The translations under genes and the position numbers were made by a program. The notes under the pieces were generated by a model. It worked only from the letters and a program-made list of their open reading frames with translations. It was not told where the DNA came from and did no database searches. Shown here one piece after another: positions 10,859-22,377 of a stretch of 64,000 nucleotides of DNA. The stretch comes from Sipunculus nudus (taxonomy: Eukaryota > Annelida > Sipuncula > Golfingiida > Sipunculidae), in assembly GCA_026874595.1 (NCBI GenBank), contig CM049313.1, forward strand, positions 29,506,008 to 29,570,007, written 5' to 3'. How positions within the stretch are numbered: position 1 is the first letter of the stretch; each line of letters opens with the position of its first letter.

Positions 10859-11175
10859 TACATACACATATCCGCGGATATGCTAATATGCAACACACAT
10901 CACTCTATATCCCCTTTCCACTCAATCCATGCCTCACTTACCCGTCCCACTCTGATTTTGGTGGATACACATGGTCGTTTGTTGACTACCCATATTCTAG
11001 TTTTAAAATGTCCTAGTCTGAAACTTGCAGGTCCGAAACGTTCATTTTGCAGAAATCATAATGACTAAGGAAGATATGCAGGACATAAGAGGATCAATAT
11101 TAAATTTTAAAAATAAACCTCCATTCATACTCCCAAACTTTGCACAGGTTCGCATGAGGCCTGTAGGCCTTGTTT

Positions 11176-11335
11176 AGCTCAGCTGACTGAAAGTCAACTG
11201 AGCTATAGCAATCACTCTTGTCTGTCGGTCTGTCCGTCTGTTAGCCAGGCACAAATTGTTACTGCTGGACCTGGAATCTTCTAACTTGATATGCAGGGAG
11301 GTCCATGAAAAATCCCCTTGGAAACCTTAAATCAT
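11176..11335 (+). mobile_element. family-A head and partial ~335 bp unit
   Basis: AGCTCAGCTGACTGAAAGTC starts immediately at the TGTTT end of the B element, then come a GTCTGTCC-type stretch and the usual ACTGGACCTGGAATCTTC text. Similarity ends near 11335. No 3' end is present. Confidence 0.7.
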
Positions 11336-11716
11336 AATAAGCCTCAAAGTATAAAAACTAACAACTGACATATACAGAGATCCTTCACATATAACTTTCA
11401 CATAGAATTGAAATATACAGAATGGCTTTATGTGCTGATATATAACAAACATACAACTCCCTTATAACTCACATATAACAATGCCTGACAACCTATAACT
11501 GAAATATAAATATAACTCACATACATAGCACTTATATGGGAAATATATGTCCCTTTTAAGGGAAATATAAGACCCTTATATTGGACATATAAGGCACATT
11601 TATGTGAGTACTTTTCATTTTGCTAAGGGCAAGGGAATTTGACACCCAATCATAAAATACTTATAATAGGATTTCCCCAGTCTATAATGGATTCATAGAA
11701 TTAACAATAAAGACAA
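11336..11716. repeat. AT-rich region with recurring CATATAAC/TTATAT words
   Basis: Words such as ACATATAACT, AAATATATG and CCTTATAT recur irregularly, with a small palindrome CCCTTTTAAGGG at about 11552. It forms the spacer of the inverted repeat between 10.73-11.00 and 11.72-12.00 kb. No gene. Confidence 0.5.
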
Positions 11717-12126
11717 CTAGAATACGGGTAGTCGACAAGCGACTACATGTATCCGCCTAAATCAGAGTGGAACGGGTGAAGTGAGGCATTGATTGAGTGG
11801 CAAGGGGAAATAGTGAAGTGTTGCATATTAGCATGGATGTCTGCAGCCAAATTGTGTATGTAGGTTGCGCCACCTACCACAAAATCCAGAAAGCCGTCCA
11901 AGTTGTATACATATGCAAAATTTAAGGCAGATAAGTCAAACCACTACATGTATATGAGTGATTTTAGCCCCTGGCAGACAAACAGATGGACACTGTGCGA
12001 AAATGGGGTTTCGTAAAATTCCGCCCAGTGGTTACGGAGGAGTTCTCCGGACACCTACGCGGCCGCGGTGGCGGTGGGCTGAAAACATAGTATCCGCAAA
12101 ACTCTGTTTTGGCGGATACAATTAAA
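11717..12126 (-). mobile_element. family-B fragment in inverted orientation
   Basis: 11717-11998 is the reverse complement of 10726-11000 (array monomer plus the following CCCACTCTGATTT...TTCTAG block). 11999-12126 is the reverse complement of the block at ~35540-35650. It is the only element found on the minus strand. Confidence 0.75.
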
Positions 12127-12185
12127 CAAACCCTGATAAAGGCAAAAAGCAACAAACACTGATTTTGGCCTTGCATTTATGATGG

Positions 12186-12542
12186 TCAGCTGTCACCCAG
12201 GGAAGCCCAGCAGAGTTACTCCTTGGTTGAAAGCTGAAAACAATACTCCCATCTGAACCTGATAATTTAATTAGGAACAGCAAAGATATTCAACAGGAAC
12301 TTGTCGCTCGCCAGGATTCGCAAAAATATTATCATGATCAAACTGCTCTAAAAAGAGAACTTTTGCCATTAATCCCAGGACAGAGTGTGACAATTTGAGA
12401 CCCAGACACACTGTTGGAAACCAGCAATCGTGCATTCGAAGGCAAGCCAACCAAGATTATACATCGTGGAGACCACAAATGGGCATTTACTGTAAAAACT
12501 TGCATAAAAGTCGAGAAATTTTCACTCTGAAGAAACATCTAA
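12186..12542 (+). pseudogene. Ty3/Gypsy integrase C-terminal fragment
   Basis: One frame reads the end of the integrase core (GSPAELLLG then KLKTILP), a helical linker (DIQQELVARQDSQKYYHDQT) and the SH3-like end (ELLPLIPGQSVTI, later KPTKIIHRGDHKWAF), as in Gypsy pol. TGA stops lie at 12228, 12396 and 12528, and TAA at 12540. No reverse transcriptase or LTR is attached. It could be the missing 3' half of the element at 3.1-6.1 kb or part of another copy. No shared sequence exists to decide. Confidence 0.8.
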
Positions 12543-13410
12543 AGTTGGGGGATAGACTTATGTGAGGGTACGGATCCGAGAGCAAAAATTTGTGACTTGA
12601 ATGATTCCAATGTTCATCCGTCGTTAGAAACAGGTTTCTTTGTCAACTCCAACTGAATAAATCGTAATCACTGGTTATAGTCGTTCATTGACAACCCTAG
12701 CCCAAGTGTTTGATTTGACATTAAATACCACAGTTAATATGTGAATGCAAGACAAAGCCATGTCGTCACTTTTCGAAATAAGTATGATTAATTTGAAAAT
12801 ATAAACAATATATATGAAAATTAAGTTGTGTTTGTGTCTAAGATTTCTTGAACGAACATTAACAGCGTGTCCAGCTCATCAATGTAAACAAGATCTAAAC
12901 TTTTTTCGTGCATGTGTTACACAGCGCTTGGTAAAAGCATGCTGGGAACTTGCGCAAAGCATGTTGGGAACGTAGCTATAAGCCATCCAGTAGCATGGAA
13001 ATCAAGGATGACTGTTTCACATGGTGCCGTATTTACTGCGTAAAATGTACCCGAGACCTGTGAACGCGGAAGTTATCAGCTGGCTTTTACTTAGACATAC
13101 ATGGAGACTCATTTAAAGCACGCCTTTACATGGCAACCAGTAGCACATGATAATATTAAGTATGGAGTGGGCTTTTTTAACCTAATATTAGACCATCATA
13201 AAAAAATCACGTAATCTAATTTTGTTTGACGTTTCTTGAAGTCAGTTGTCAAATTCCTTCATCTGCAGCTTTCTGGGTTTGTTTTCATGCCTGCTGTATT
13301 TACAATAGCAAGATCAATGATTAGAGATGACAGCATGAGTTGGAAGTTTCAAAACATCGTTGCTTAACCATTGACTCAACGTATACTAATAGAATGCGGA
13401 TCATGTTTTT
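12543..13410. other. intron sequence, no recognised feature
   Basis: AT-rich to mixed composition. The purine stretch AAAGTTGGGGGATAGA right after the integrase fragment could be a polypurine tract with an LTR beyond it, but there is no second copy to test this. Confidence 0.35.
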
Positions 13411-14120
13411 AGCGAAACTGTGAGCTTATGCAATGGTGTGGTGTCGTCCGGCGTCTGTCGTCCAGCGTCCGTCGTCCCATACTATCTAACAGCAAGAGTT
13501 AGCATCACAAAATTTTATGCGAAAAATTAGTCATCTAATTTTGCTTATTTTTTGGCTAACTGCATCTTCTTAGATTTTATAGGGAAAAAGCAAAAAAGCC
13601 TTTGAAAATCTTCTTCTCCGAAACTGTTCAGCTAAATTGTCCAATATTTCACAGAAATGATTCCTGGAAAATCTTTCTCAAGTTTGTTTGAATGGTTTAA
13701 GTTCGGTGATTTTTGGCAGAGTTACAGGAAGTTGAACTTAGTCATCTTTCCAAAAAAGCATACTAAAATTACAATCTCAGAGACGGCTGGAGCTATCATC
13801 ACCAAATTTTATGCCAATGTTGGTCACAGGAGTCATATCTGAATTTGAGGTATAGGTGGCGCCACCTGCTTGGCCTCTATTGTAGGGGGGTGATCAGTGC
13901 CCGTATCATACTGATGGCTACAAAAAACTTCTTCTCTGAAACCATATGGCCAAATTGTTTAATATCACACTAAAATGGTCCTAGGGTGGTGCTTTCTGAA
14001 GTTTGTTAAAATGGTCTCAGTTCAGTGACTTTTGGCTGAGTTATGGGAAGCTGAATTTAGTCATATGCTGTAACAGCCCATTTTAGCTTAGTGGCTACAA
14101 AGATCGTCTTCTCAAAAACC
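13411..14120 (+). mobile_element. family-B 5' part, 3'-truncated
   Basis: Begins AGCGAAACTGTGAGCTTATG after a T-run, continues with the low-copy 5' region of B (TCTTCTCCGAAACTGTTCAGC..., AGGTGGCGCCACC at ~13855) and fades near 14120. 14121-14445 resembles nothing else in the window. Confidence 0.7.
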
Positions 14121-14445
14121 ATTGTTCCACACCCGAACAGTTTGTGGTTGGAGCATGTTTATAGATCCACTAAAAGGTACCTGAACACCAAGTCACCAGC
14201 CATGAAACAGTCCATGAAATTAGGCAGTATTACTTGCTCAACATATCACAGTTTAAGCAATGAAAAGAAATTCTTGGACTCATGTTTCATAAAAGAATTT
14301 ATCACATCTGTCACTTTAGTGATCTCACTGAGTGTCATGGTTCATGGGTCACTTGAAATGCATTAACATGTATTGTAGTTATCCAGAAGGGAGAGAGACC
14401 TTGTTTCTTCAGGGACAGTGATACCAACTTTCACTTGTTTTTCAG

Positions 14446-14535
14446 GCATTTAACAGACTTGCACATCCAATCAAACAAGCCCAGGCAGCAGGATATCAAC
14501 TGGATTCCAAGGTCTTAGACGTCAACCAGGTTGAT
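14446..14535 (+). CDS. TIMM44: TIMM44 exon (Tim44 C-terminal domain), part 2
   Basis: The acceptor ...CACTTGTTTTTCAG precedes 30 codons in phase 0, and the donor GTAGGT follows at 14536. The peptide includes RLAHPIKQAQAAGYQLDSK and then VLDVNQVD. It matches the Tim44 segment that directly follows the DWC-EA helix in animals (QLAHPIQQAKALG..., ILDIDNVD), so the two exons are collinear and adjacent in the protein. The region forms the first helices of the Tim44 fold that contacts cardiolipin-containing inner membrane. The next expected segment (a GKMMEQGPVL-type strand) was looked for to the window end and not found. Its exon is therefore probably beyond 64 kb, which would make the following intron at least 49 kb. 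Confidence 0.9.
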
Positions 14536-15110
14536 GTAGGTCATATAAAATACTCTGCCTCTTTATTAGACACACTTGGAACAGCATTACATGTCATATC
14601 TATAGAAAAGCTCTCTGTTGGCTGGAATATTGAGCCAACACCTGCCCTGCAAAACAAGCCTTAACTCTCCTGTTGGGGAAAACCCACCCTGCACTTTCAT
14701 GCACCTACAAGGAAAAAATCAACCTTCATCCACCATACACATTTAGCTTTTAGCCCACACCTGCCCCACATTTTCACAAAAAGCTTATGTTCAACCCACA
14801 AATAAACATAAGTGAAAACCAAAAAAATACCCTCTGCAAAATTTGTGATTTTAAGTCAACTGAGCAATATTAATGGTCCTCTGTCCATCTGGCCATCTGG
14901 ATGTCTGTTAACAGGGCACATTTTGAACAGTTAGATGTTCCTAAAATCTCCTTTCAAACCAATGGTCCAGGAAATATGTAGTAATATGTAGAAATATGTA
15001 AGATCTCCTACTCACCACAAATTGCAACAGAAATGATTTCAGCAGTTTGGACTGAGGACTACCTCAAATTAACATATAAAAAATCTACATGAAACTAATA
15101 AGGGGAACAT
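14536..15110 (+). other. start of the next TIMM44 intron; degenerate family-A piece
   Basis: No coding sequence. 14850-15050 has a decayed family-A head (AAGTCAACTGAGCAATATTAATGG, then CCATCTGGCCATCTGG and GTTAACAGGGCAC). Confidence 0.5.
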
Positions 15111-15114
15111 TTTT

Positions 15115-15412
15115 AGCTCAGCTGACTGTAAGTCATCTGAGCTATAGCGATCCATCTTTTTCCGTCGGCTGTCCAGCCATCTGTCCATTATCAAAGCACA
15201 TATCGTAACTACTGGACCTGGAATCTTCTAACTTTACATCCAGAGAGGTCCATGAAAAATCTCCTTTGAAACCTGGAATTAGGTCTCTGTTGCCCATATT
15301 CTTCCAGCTATAGGGCTCCGAAGTACCCCCGCCCCCCCTCCAGAATAATGAAAAATTTGATACAAAAGCTCAAATATCTGAACAACTAATGCATATATCA
15401 CCATGATTCTTA
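15115..15412 (+). mobile_element. family-A head with one partial ~335 bp unit
   Basis: AGCTCAGCTGACTGTAAGTC is followed by the unit text (ACTGGACCTGGAATCTTC, GAAATTAGGTCTCTG-like, GGGCTCCGAAGTACCCC). It is cut at about 15412, before the palindromic box. 15413-15520 is unassigned. Confidence 0.75.
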
Positions 15413-15520
15413 CGCTCTTTACACAGCGCTTTAACTATAGGCCTACTGCCTATATGGTAAGCTTTGTTTGTTATGACCTCGTATCCTGAATTGCTACACC
15501 AGAGGGGAACACTGTATTTT

Positions 15521-18471
15521 AGCGAATCTGTGAGCTTATGCGATGGCGCAGCGTCGTCCGTCAGCCGTCCGCCGTCCATGGCTGTAAGTCAGAAACCGTC
15601 GGAGCTAGCAGCTCCAAATTACATGTAAGAATAAGTCACATGTGAAACTTGGTGCCCTGGAGCTTATTATCGGGTATCTGCATTAATTTAGACTTTATAG
15701 AGAAAAAGCTTAAAAACCTTTAAAAATCTTCTTCTCTGAAACTGTCCAGCCAAATTGTCCAATATTTTACAGAATTGATCCCTGGAACAATCTCTCTCAA
15801 GTTTGTTCGAATGGTTCCAGTTCGGAGATTTTTGGCCGAGTTACAGGAGGTTGAACTTAGTCATCTGTCCAAAAAAGCACACTTAAATTAAAATCTCAGA
15901 AACGGCTAGAGCTATAATCACCAAATTTTATACCAATGTTTGTCACATGTCATATATGATTTTGAGGTATTGCTGGCGCCACCTACATTGATGTGTTTTT
16001 TACAAGCGAAAATGTAATTTTAAACTCTTCTAGCTTATACACTGATTTATAATGAAACTGTTAAGCTGATTGGTTTAAACTTTACAAGAATTATTCTATG
16101 GTAGAGTTCTGCCAGTTTTATAAGAATAGATTGGGTAAATACAGTTTTAAAAAAGCATTGTAGCCAATTGAAAACGGCTTTCTGTATTTGAAAACAGATT
16201 TGACAACATTCTGAGTTTCAGCAGCCAAGTCAAGAGGTCACTCAGTACAAACAGGTGGGGTCCAGACATCACCATGGCAACTGACCTGGCTGGGGGGGGG
16301 GTGTTTAGACGATGTGTCTAGACGTCTAGACACAGTGTCTAGACGTCTAGACACAATGTTTAGATGCAGAATTCCCAGATTATTGGAACTATATCTCTCA
16401 ACTGTTTGAAAAAACTTGTTTTGCATTTTAAGCGAATTGGGTTTATCATCAGGTCACATGCTGCGCCCTCATTTTTGGTTGACCTCTGACCTTTCCTCGC
16501 TGCCCAGCGTCCATTTATGCGTCTGTTTCCACACATAAATCCGCATATCTCGGGAACCGTTTGACCGATCAGGCTAAAAATTTTGCACAAATGTAGCCCT
16601 TTGATACCTTTATAACATACACTAAAAATGGTGGCGCCACCTGCAACCACTTATGCACGGCGTCCATCTGTTCATCTGCCTTGGGATTAAATCACTCATA
16701 TCTCAGTAGTGGTTTGACTTATCCACCTGAAATTTTGCAGGTTTATACATCCTGGACAACTTACTCAATTTTATGACAGGTGGCGCCACCTAAATTCACG
16801 TTTACTCTGCAGACATCCAAGCTCATATCTCGGGAACTGTTTGACCGATTGGGCCAAAATCTTGCATGTGTATAGATCTCGCATAGCTCTTCATCATAGG
16901 CAAAACTGCTGGCCCCACCTGCAACCACTTATGCACGGCGTCCATCTGTTCATCTGCCTTGGGATTAAATCACTCATATCTCAGTAGTGGTTTGACTTAT
17001 CCACCTGAAATTTGCAGGTTTATACATCCTGGATAGCTTTCTCGATTTTATGACAGGTGGCGCCACCAACATTCAGGTTTACTTTGCAGACATCCAAGCT
17101 CATATCTCGGGAACCATTTGACTGATTGGCCCTTTGATGTAGCCCTTTGATACCTTTATAACATACACTAAAAATGGTGGCGCCACCTGCAACCACTTAT
17201 GCACGGCGTCCATCTGTTCATCTGCCTTGGGATTAAATCACTCATATCTCAGTAGTGGTTTGACTTATCCACCTGAAATTTTGCAGGTTTATACATCCTG
17301 GACAACTTACTCAATTTTATGACAGGTGGCGCCACCTAAATTCACGTTTACTCTGCAGACATCCAAGCTCATATCTCGGGAACTGTTTGACCGATTGGGC
17401 CAAAATTTTGCATGTGTATAGATCTCACATAGCTCTTCATCATAGGCAAAACTGCTGGCCCCACCTGCAACCACTTATGCACGGCGTCCATCTGTTCATC
17501 TGCCTTGGGATTAAATCACTCATATCTCAGTAGTGGTTTGACTTATCCACCTGAAATTTGCAGGTTTATACATCCTGGATAGCTTTCTCAATTTTATGAC
17601 AGGTGGCGCCACCAACATTCAGGTTTACTTTGCAGACATCCAAGCTCATATCTCGGGAACCATTTGACTGATTGGGCCAAAATTTTGCATGTCTATAAAT
17701 CTCACATAGCTCTTCATCATAGGCAAAACTGCTGGCGCCACCTGCAACCACTTATGTACAGTGTCCATCTGTTCATCTGTCTTGGGATAAAATCACTCCT
17801 ATCTCAGCAGTGGTTTGACTTATTCACCTGAAAATTTGCAGGTTTATGCATCCTGGACAGCTTTCTCGATTTTATGACAGGTGGCGCCACCTACATTCAT
17901 GTTTACTCTGCAGACATCCAAGCTCATATCTCGGATACCGTTTGACTGATTGGGCCAAAATTTTGCTTGTGTAAAGATCTCACATAGCTCTTCATCATAA
18001 GCAAAACTGGTGGTGCCACCTGCAACCACTTATGCCCAGTTTCCATCTGTTCATCTGTCTTGGGATAAAATCACTCATATCTCAGCAGTGGTTTGACTTA
18101 TCCACCTGAAATTTTGCAGATTTATACATCCTGGACAATTTTCTCGATTTTATGACAGGTGGCACCACCTACATTCATGTTTAAGCTGCAGACATCCATG
18201 CTAATATGCAACACACCCCACTTAATCCATGCCTCACTTCACCCGTCCCACTCTGATTTCCGCGGATACACAGTCGCTTGTCATCTACCCATATTCTAGT
18301 TTTAAAATGTCCTAGTCAGAAACTTGCAGGTCTGAAATGTCCATTTTGCTGAAATCGTAATGACTAAGGTAGATATGCAGGACTTAAAAGGGTCAATATT
18401 AAATTTTAAAAATAAACCTCCTTTCATACTCCCAAACTTTGCACAGGTTCGCATTAGGCCTGTAGGCCTTG
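15521..18471 (+). mobile_element. family-B element, complete, with long array
   Basis: It starts AGCGAATCTGTGAGC after TTTT. It ends GCACAGGTTCGC (18441-18452), hairpin AGGCCTGTAGGCCT (18456-18469), TGTT. The 5' kilobase is very close to the copy at 9075, including the GTCTAGAC palindromes at 16301-16367. The array runs from ~16.6 to 18.2 kb with boxes about every 130-149 bp. No coding. Reading frames here repeat every unit and have no family resemblance. Confidence 0.85.
16587..17680 (+). repeat. recent ~545 bp tandem duplication inside the B array
   Basis: The block beginning TGTAGCCCTTTGATACC at ~16591 is repeated from ~17137 with very few differences (for example CAAAATCTTGCATG versus CAAAATTTTGCATG). 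Neighbouring array units differ much more, so this is a late duplication of about four subunits. Confidence 0.85.
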
Positions 18472-18473
18472 TT

Positions 18474-19047
18474 GTCCAATCAGATGAGACCTTATGCTGG
18501 AAGACATGGCCAAGTGAGGCCAATCATGTTCGTTTCGTTTTGAGTGACAGCTCATCGTCCCAGTAACTGTATGAACAGGCCACAGGCTCCGGAGAGAATT
18601 GCCGCAGACGTGGTTTGCTTAGGGCTTTGGGCACATAGGATGCCCGGCAGGTGAGCTGTAACGAGACGTAACAACAAAGGCTGCGTGCACACCTCGCTGG
18701 CTGGTTTCAGTTCTGCAGACAGCGGATACATAGCAATGCTAACACAGTCATACTGTCAGAATCGAATCAGTTGATGATGCGAGAATGCAGAGGGGGCAAT
18801 TTAAATTTGACTGTTAACTGTCTTCAAACGGCACTTGAAGCGCAGCTATGGGCAGAGCCAGGATGCCTGTCGAGTGTTTGTTTATTGGCATCTGGTTGGC
18901 TGCTTGTCACATCATACGCCCTTGTTTTCAGCGGACAACGAACTGCCATCTGGTGTCTAAATATATTATAAACAGTCAAAACTGGCAGCGTGAAAATCAG
19001 TTGTTTCTTTAGAAGCGTAAGATTTCCGCTGCCTCGGGAGCGTACAT
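18474..19047. other. single-copy-looking, less AT-rich stretch
   Basis: None of the window's repeat families match. No convincing exon was seen. It may be original host intron sequence between a B element and the ~335 bp array. Confidence 0.4.
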
Positions 19048-19730
19048 GATTCTATGCATGGATATTGATCATGGAGTGTTTCATCAGTTTCTGCAGACTG
19101 GTGGCGCCACCTGTTTTTTTTTTTATTTTTATGATTTTTAGCTCAGCTGACTATAAGTCATCTGAGCTATAGTCGTGGTCCTTTGTCCGGCGTCTGTCCG
19201 TCCGTCCGGTCGTTAACAGGGCACGTTTTAAAACCGTTGGACCTATGAATCCAAAACTTTGCATACCATTAGATGTCCCAAAAATCTCCTACCATACCAA
19301 TTACCAAAAATTGAGTCATTAGGACTTCGTTCCTTCGAGATATTAAGGAAAAACCTCCGTTTTCCATAAAAAAGCCATTTTTACACTTCAAGGCTGCCTA
19401 ATATCAAAACCACTGATCTGTTTTTGATCATATTTAGTATTCATATACTTCCATACATTTTGTCCAACTTTGGCAATGGCACGTTTTTTTCCTGTAAGCA
19501 CTGTTGATTTAATTTTCACAACATACATATATTGGATTTAAGGATTTAATCTTTTAAAAGGATTTAATCTTTTAAAATCTGAAATTTCAAAGGAATTGTT
19601 TGAAAAGAGCAGCTTTTATTCAAGTTTCCATACACCATGTCAAGTGTTGTTTACATCTAGCCCACCTGGTAGTACAACCTTCACTTGCATTATGTAACCG
19701 ACCCCAGGCAGCTTGCCTTGGCTCAGCTTG

Positions 19731-20265
19731 GCCACTACTAGCAGGCTTCCCCTCTGCCCTGCACTCCCCCCCCCCCCCCGATGGTGCATTAACTAGATGA
19801 ATGTTATAATTTTCTGTATTTTATTTTATTCTTGGCTATGCTACATTTTAGATTTTGTATTTACCACCAGGGTTACAATGAATTAAGTGCACATTTAATT
19901 GTGTCCACAAAGTGGTGCCAAGAAATGTCTAGTTTTCTTTTAAATTCAGTTTAAACATTTGTGATTTTAAATAATAAAATAGATATGTATGCATAATATG
20001 ACCCAATATGAGCTACACTCTGGATATATAATGATTGCAACTTAGAATTCTAATATTCTAATATTATGCAGCTTGGCCACTACTAGCAGGCTTCCCCTCT
20101 GCCCTGCACTCCCCCCCCCCCCCCAGATGGTGCATTAACTAGATGAATGTTATAATTTTCTGTATTTTATTTTATTCTTGGCTATGCTACATTTTAGATT
20201 TTGTATTTACCACCAGGGTTACAATGAATTAAGTGCACATTTAATTGTGTCTACAAAGTGGAGTA
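19731..20265. repeat. duplication with internal deletion
   Basis: 19731-19912 is repeated at 20072-20265 (AGCTTGGCCACTACTAGCAGGC ... CACAAAGTGG). 19913-20063 repeats 22402-22550 (GGTGCCAAGAAATGTCTAG...). The order is therefore A-C-A-B-C, where B includes most of the family-C element. This is a tandem copy of a ~2.5 kb unit in which ~2.1 kb has been lost from the first copy. The junction has GTGG/GGTG microhomology. Confidence 0.8.
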
Positions 20266-21184
20266 TTGCTATGAAAGTGTGGATTTCATCAGATAAGGAA
20301 TTCCTTACTTCAGAAGAGTAAAAACTTTCCCAGGTGTGAAATTGAATATTGAATCCAGTAATAAATTATAGCTTAGATAGTAATTAGCACAATGATATTG
20401 TTTGTTCCTCATTCAACCAACAGTGTGTATACTTTATTTGAAAAGATGTTTTTATTTTATCAAATTTACTGAATCTTTTATTTCATTTCAGTGAATAAAA
20501 TTAAGCATGTACTGAAAACTCCAATGTGCAAAACTTGTTAATAATGATTCAAGGAATAATCTTGTAGATGCCTTGTTGTGGCATTATTGTATCCCCAGAC
20601 AAAGTCGGGATACTATGGTTTCACGATGGTCCCGCCGCCGCAGAAAAACCTTGTGAGCGGGATAACTCAAAAAATATTTCACTTACCTTTTTCAAACTTT
20701 ACATTTGTATAGATTTGGTAAGGGGACGAAGCCTATTTAAAATTGGGTCATGACCTACACAAATTCTTAAATATCTCAAGTAAGCTTGCGTGGACTGGTC
20801 CAAAAATCAAGATGACCGAAAATCTTGGATAGCCTTGTGATATACTGGAAACTGGTGGCACCACCTATTATCCTTTTCTTGTTTTTACGCCTTTTAATAC
20901 CCCCATAATTGCCACTTGACAGTACTGTAAGCATTATAAGTCAAAAACTAATGGACAGATTTCTTTCATATTATGCACATGTAGAGAGATGGGTTATGGG
21001 ATGAGGTCTATTTACATTTGGGTCATGACCTTTACCATGAGTGGCCTTGACCTTTAATGTGTCCATATTTAGTGAAAATCACACACCTCTTTATGAGGCA
21101 TTTTCAGCCAATCATTTCATCTCAGACCTTTCATCTTGCACATATCGTTCACATGCCATGTGTGGAAGACCCCTATTAATTTTG

Positions 21185-22256
21185 AGGTCACAAGGTCAAA
21201 GGTGAAGGTCACAGGAGCCTTCTGTCCAAAAATTAGTTTCTGGATGATAATTCCTGCTTTTATTGATGTATGGATTTCAAACTTGACTTGTATATGACCA
21301 TTCGAAAAGCAAGACCCAAATTGAATTTTGGGTCATGAGGTCAAAGGTCAAGGTCACAGGACACATCTTTAAAAAGATGTGGGATGCATTTTCAGCCAAA
21401 CAATTCATCTTAGATCTTTCATCTTGCACATATAGTTCACCTGCCAAGAGTGGAAGACCCCTATTAATTTTGAGGTCACAAGGTCAAAGGTGAAGGTCAC
21501 AGGAGCCATCTGTCCAAAAATTAGTTTCTGGATGATAATTCCTGCTTTTATTTATGTGTGGATTTCAAACTTGACTTGTATATGTCCCATTGGAAAAGCA
21601 AGACCTGAATTGATTTTGGGGTCATGAGGTCAAAGGTCAAGGTCACAGGACACATCTTTAAAAAGATTGTGGATGCATTTCAGCCAAACATTTCATCTCA
21701 GATCTTTCATCTTGCACATATAGTTCACCTGCCAAGAGAGGAAGAACCCTATCAATTTTGAGGTCACAAGGTCAAAGGTGAAGGTCACAGGAGCCATCTG
21801 TCCAAAAATTAGTTTCTGGATGATAATTCCTGCTTTTATTGATGTATAGATTTCAAACTTGACTTGTGTATGTCCCATTGGAAAAGCAAGACCCAAATTG
21901 ATTTTGGGGTCATGAAGTCAAAGGTCAAGGTCACAGGACACATCTTTAAAAAGATTGGGATGCATTTTCAGCCAAACATTTCATCTCAGACATTTCATCT
22001 TGCACGTACAGTTTCCCTGCCAATAGAGGAAGACGCCTGTCAATTGTGAGGTCACAAGGTCAAAGGTGAAGGTCACAGGAGCCATCTGTCCAAAAATTAG
22101 TTCCCGAGATGATAATTCAAGCTTGGATTAATATATGGATTTCAAACCTGACTTATATATGGCCCATCAATAAATCTAGACCTCTATTGATTTATATATA
22201 AAAGTGGATGATCAATATCAATTTTGGAGTCACAAGGTCAAAGGTCAAGGCCACAG
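21185..22256 (+). repeat. ~145 bp tandem units with AGGTCA half-site clusters
   Basis: Eight clusters begin near 21185, 21330, 21474, 21620, 21761, 21908, 22048 and 22228. A typical cluster is AGGTCA-CA-AGGTCA-A-AGGTGA-AGGTCA: direct repeats of the nuclear-receptor half-site with spacings 2, 1 and 0. Alternate units have GGGTCA-TG-AGGTCA-A-AGGTCA-AGGTCA. Confidence 0.85.
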
Positions 22257-22377
22257 GAGCCATCTGTCAAAAAATTAGTTTCTGGATGATAATTCCTGCT
22301 TTTATTGATGTACCAAGTGTCAGTATATGCTGCTAAAAATGGGGGCCTATTCTTAAAGGGGGGGGGGGGGCTACTAT

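Larger units (their letters stand above)
9075..11172 (+). mobile_element. family-B element (Helentron/HINE-like), complete ends
   Basis: It starts AGCGAACCTGAGAGCTTATG after a T-run. It ends with GCACAGGTTCGC (11142-11153), the hairpin AGGCCTGTAGGCCT (11157-11170) and TGTT. The 3' CACAGGTTCGC is the inverted complement of the family head GCGAACCTGTG (one base differs in this copy). So the 5' end is repeated in inverted form inside the 3' end, followed by a hairpin. Internally there is a low-copy 5' region (9075-9500), a palindromic block at 9811 and a tandem array from ~10.1 to 10.9 kb. No protein coding is supported. Confidence 0.75.
8641..14445 (+). other. TIMM44: TIMM44 intron, largely transposon-derived
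   Basis: The donor is GTAAGT at 8641. The acceptor is ...TTTTTCAG ending at 14445. The intron holds a nearly complete family-B element, a family-A head fragment, an inverted B fragment, a Gypsy integrase-end fragment and another B fragment. 8641-9070 is AT-rich with no recognised element. Confidence 0.8.

Noticed and set aside
12543-12700. LTR after the Gypsy integrase fragment
   Set aside because: A purine tract and an AATAAA-like word are present, but there is no paired copy, and TG...CA limits are not clear.
16360-18029. Minus-strand frames in the B arrays (MVAGGATSFAYDEELCE-like)
   Set aside because: Antisense readings of tandem subunits; the repeat explains them.
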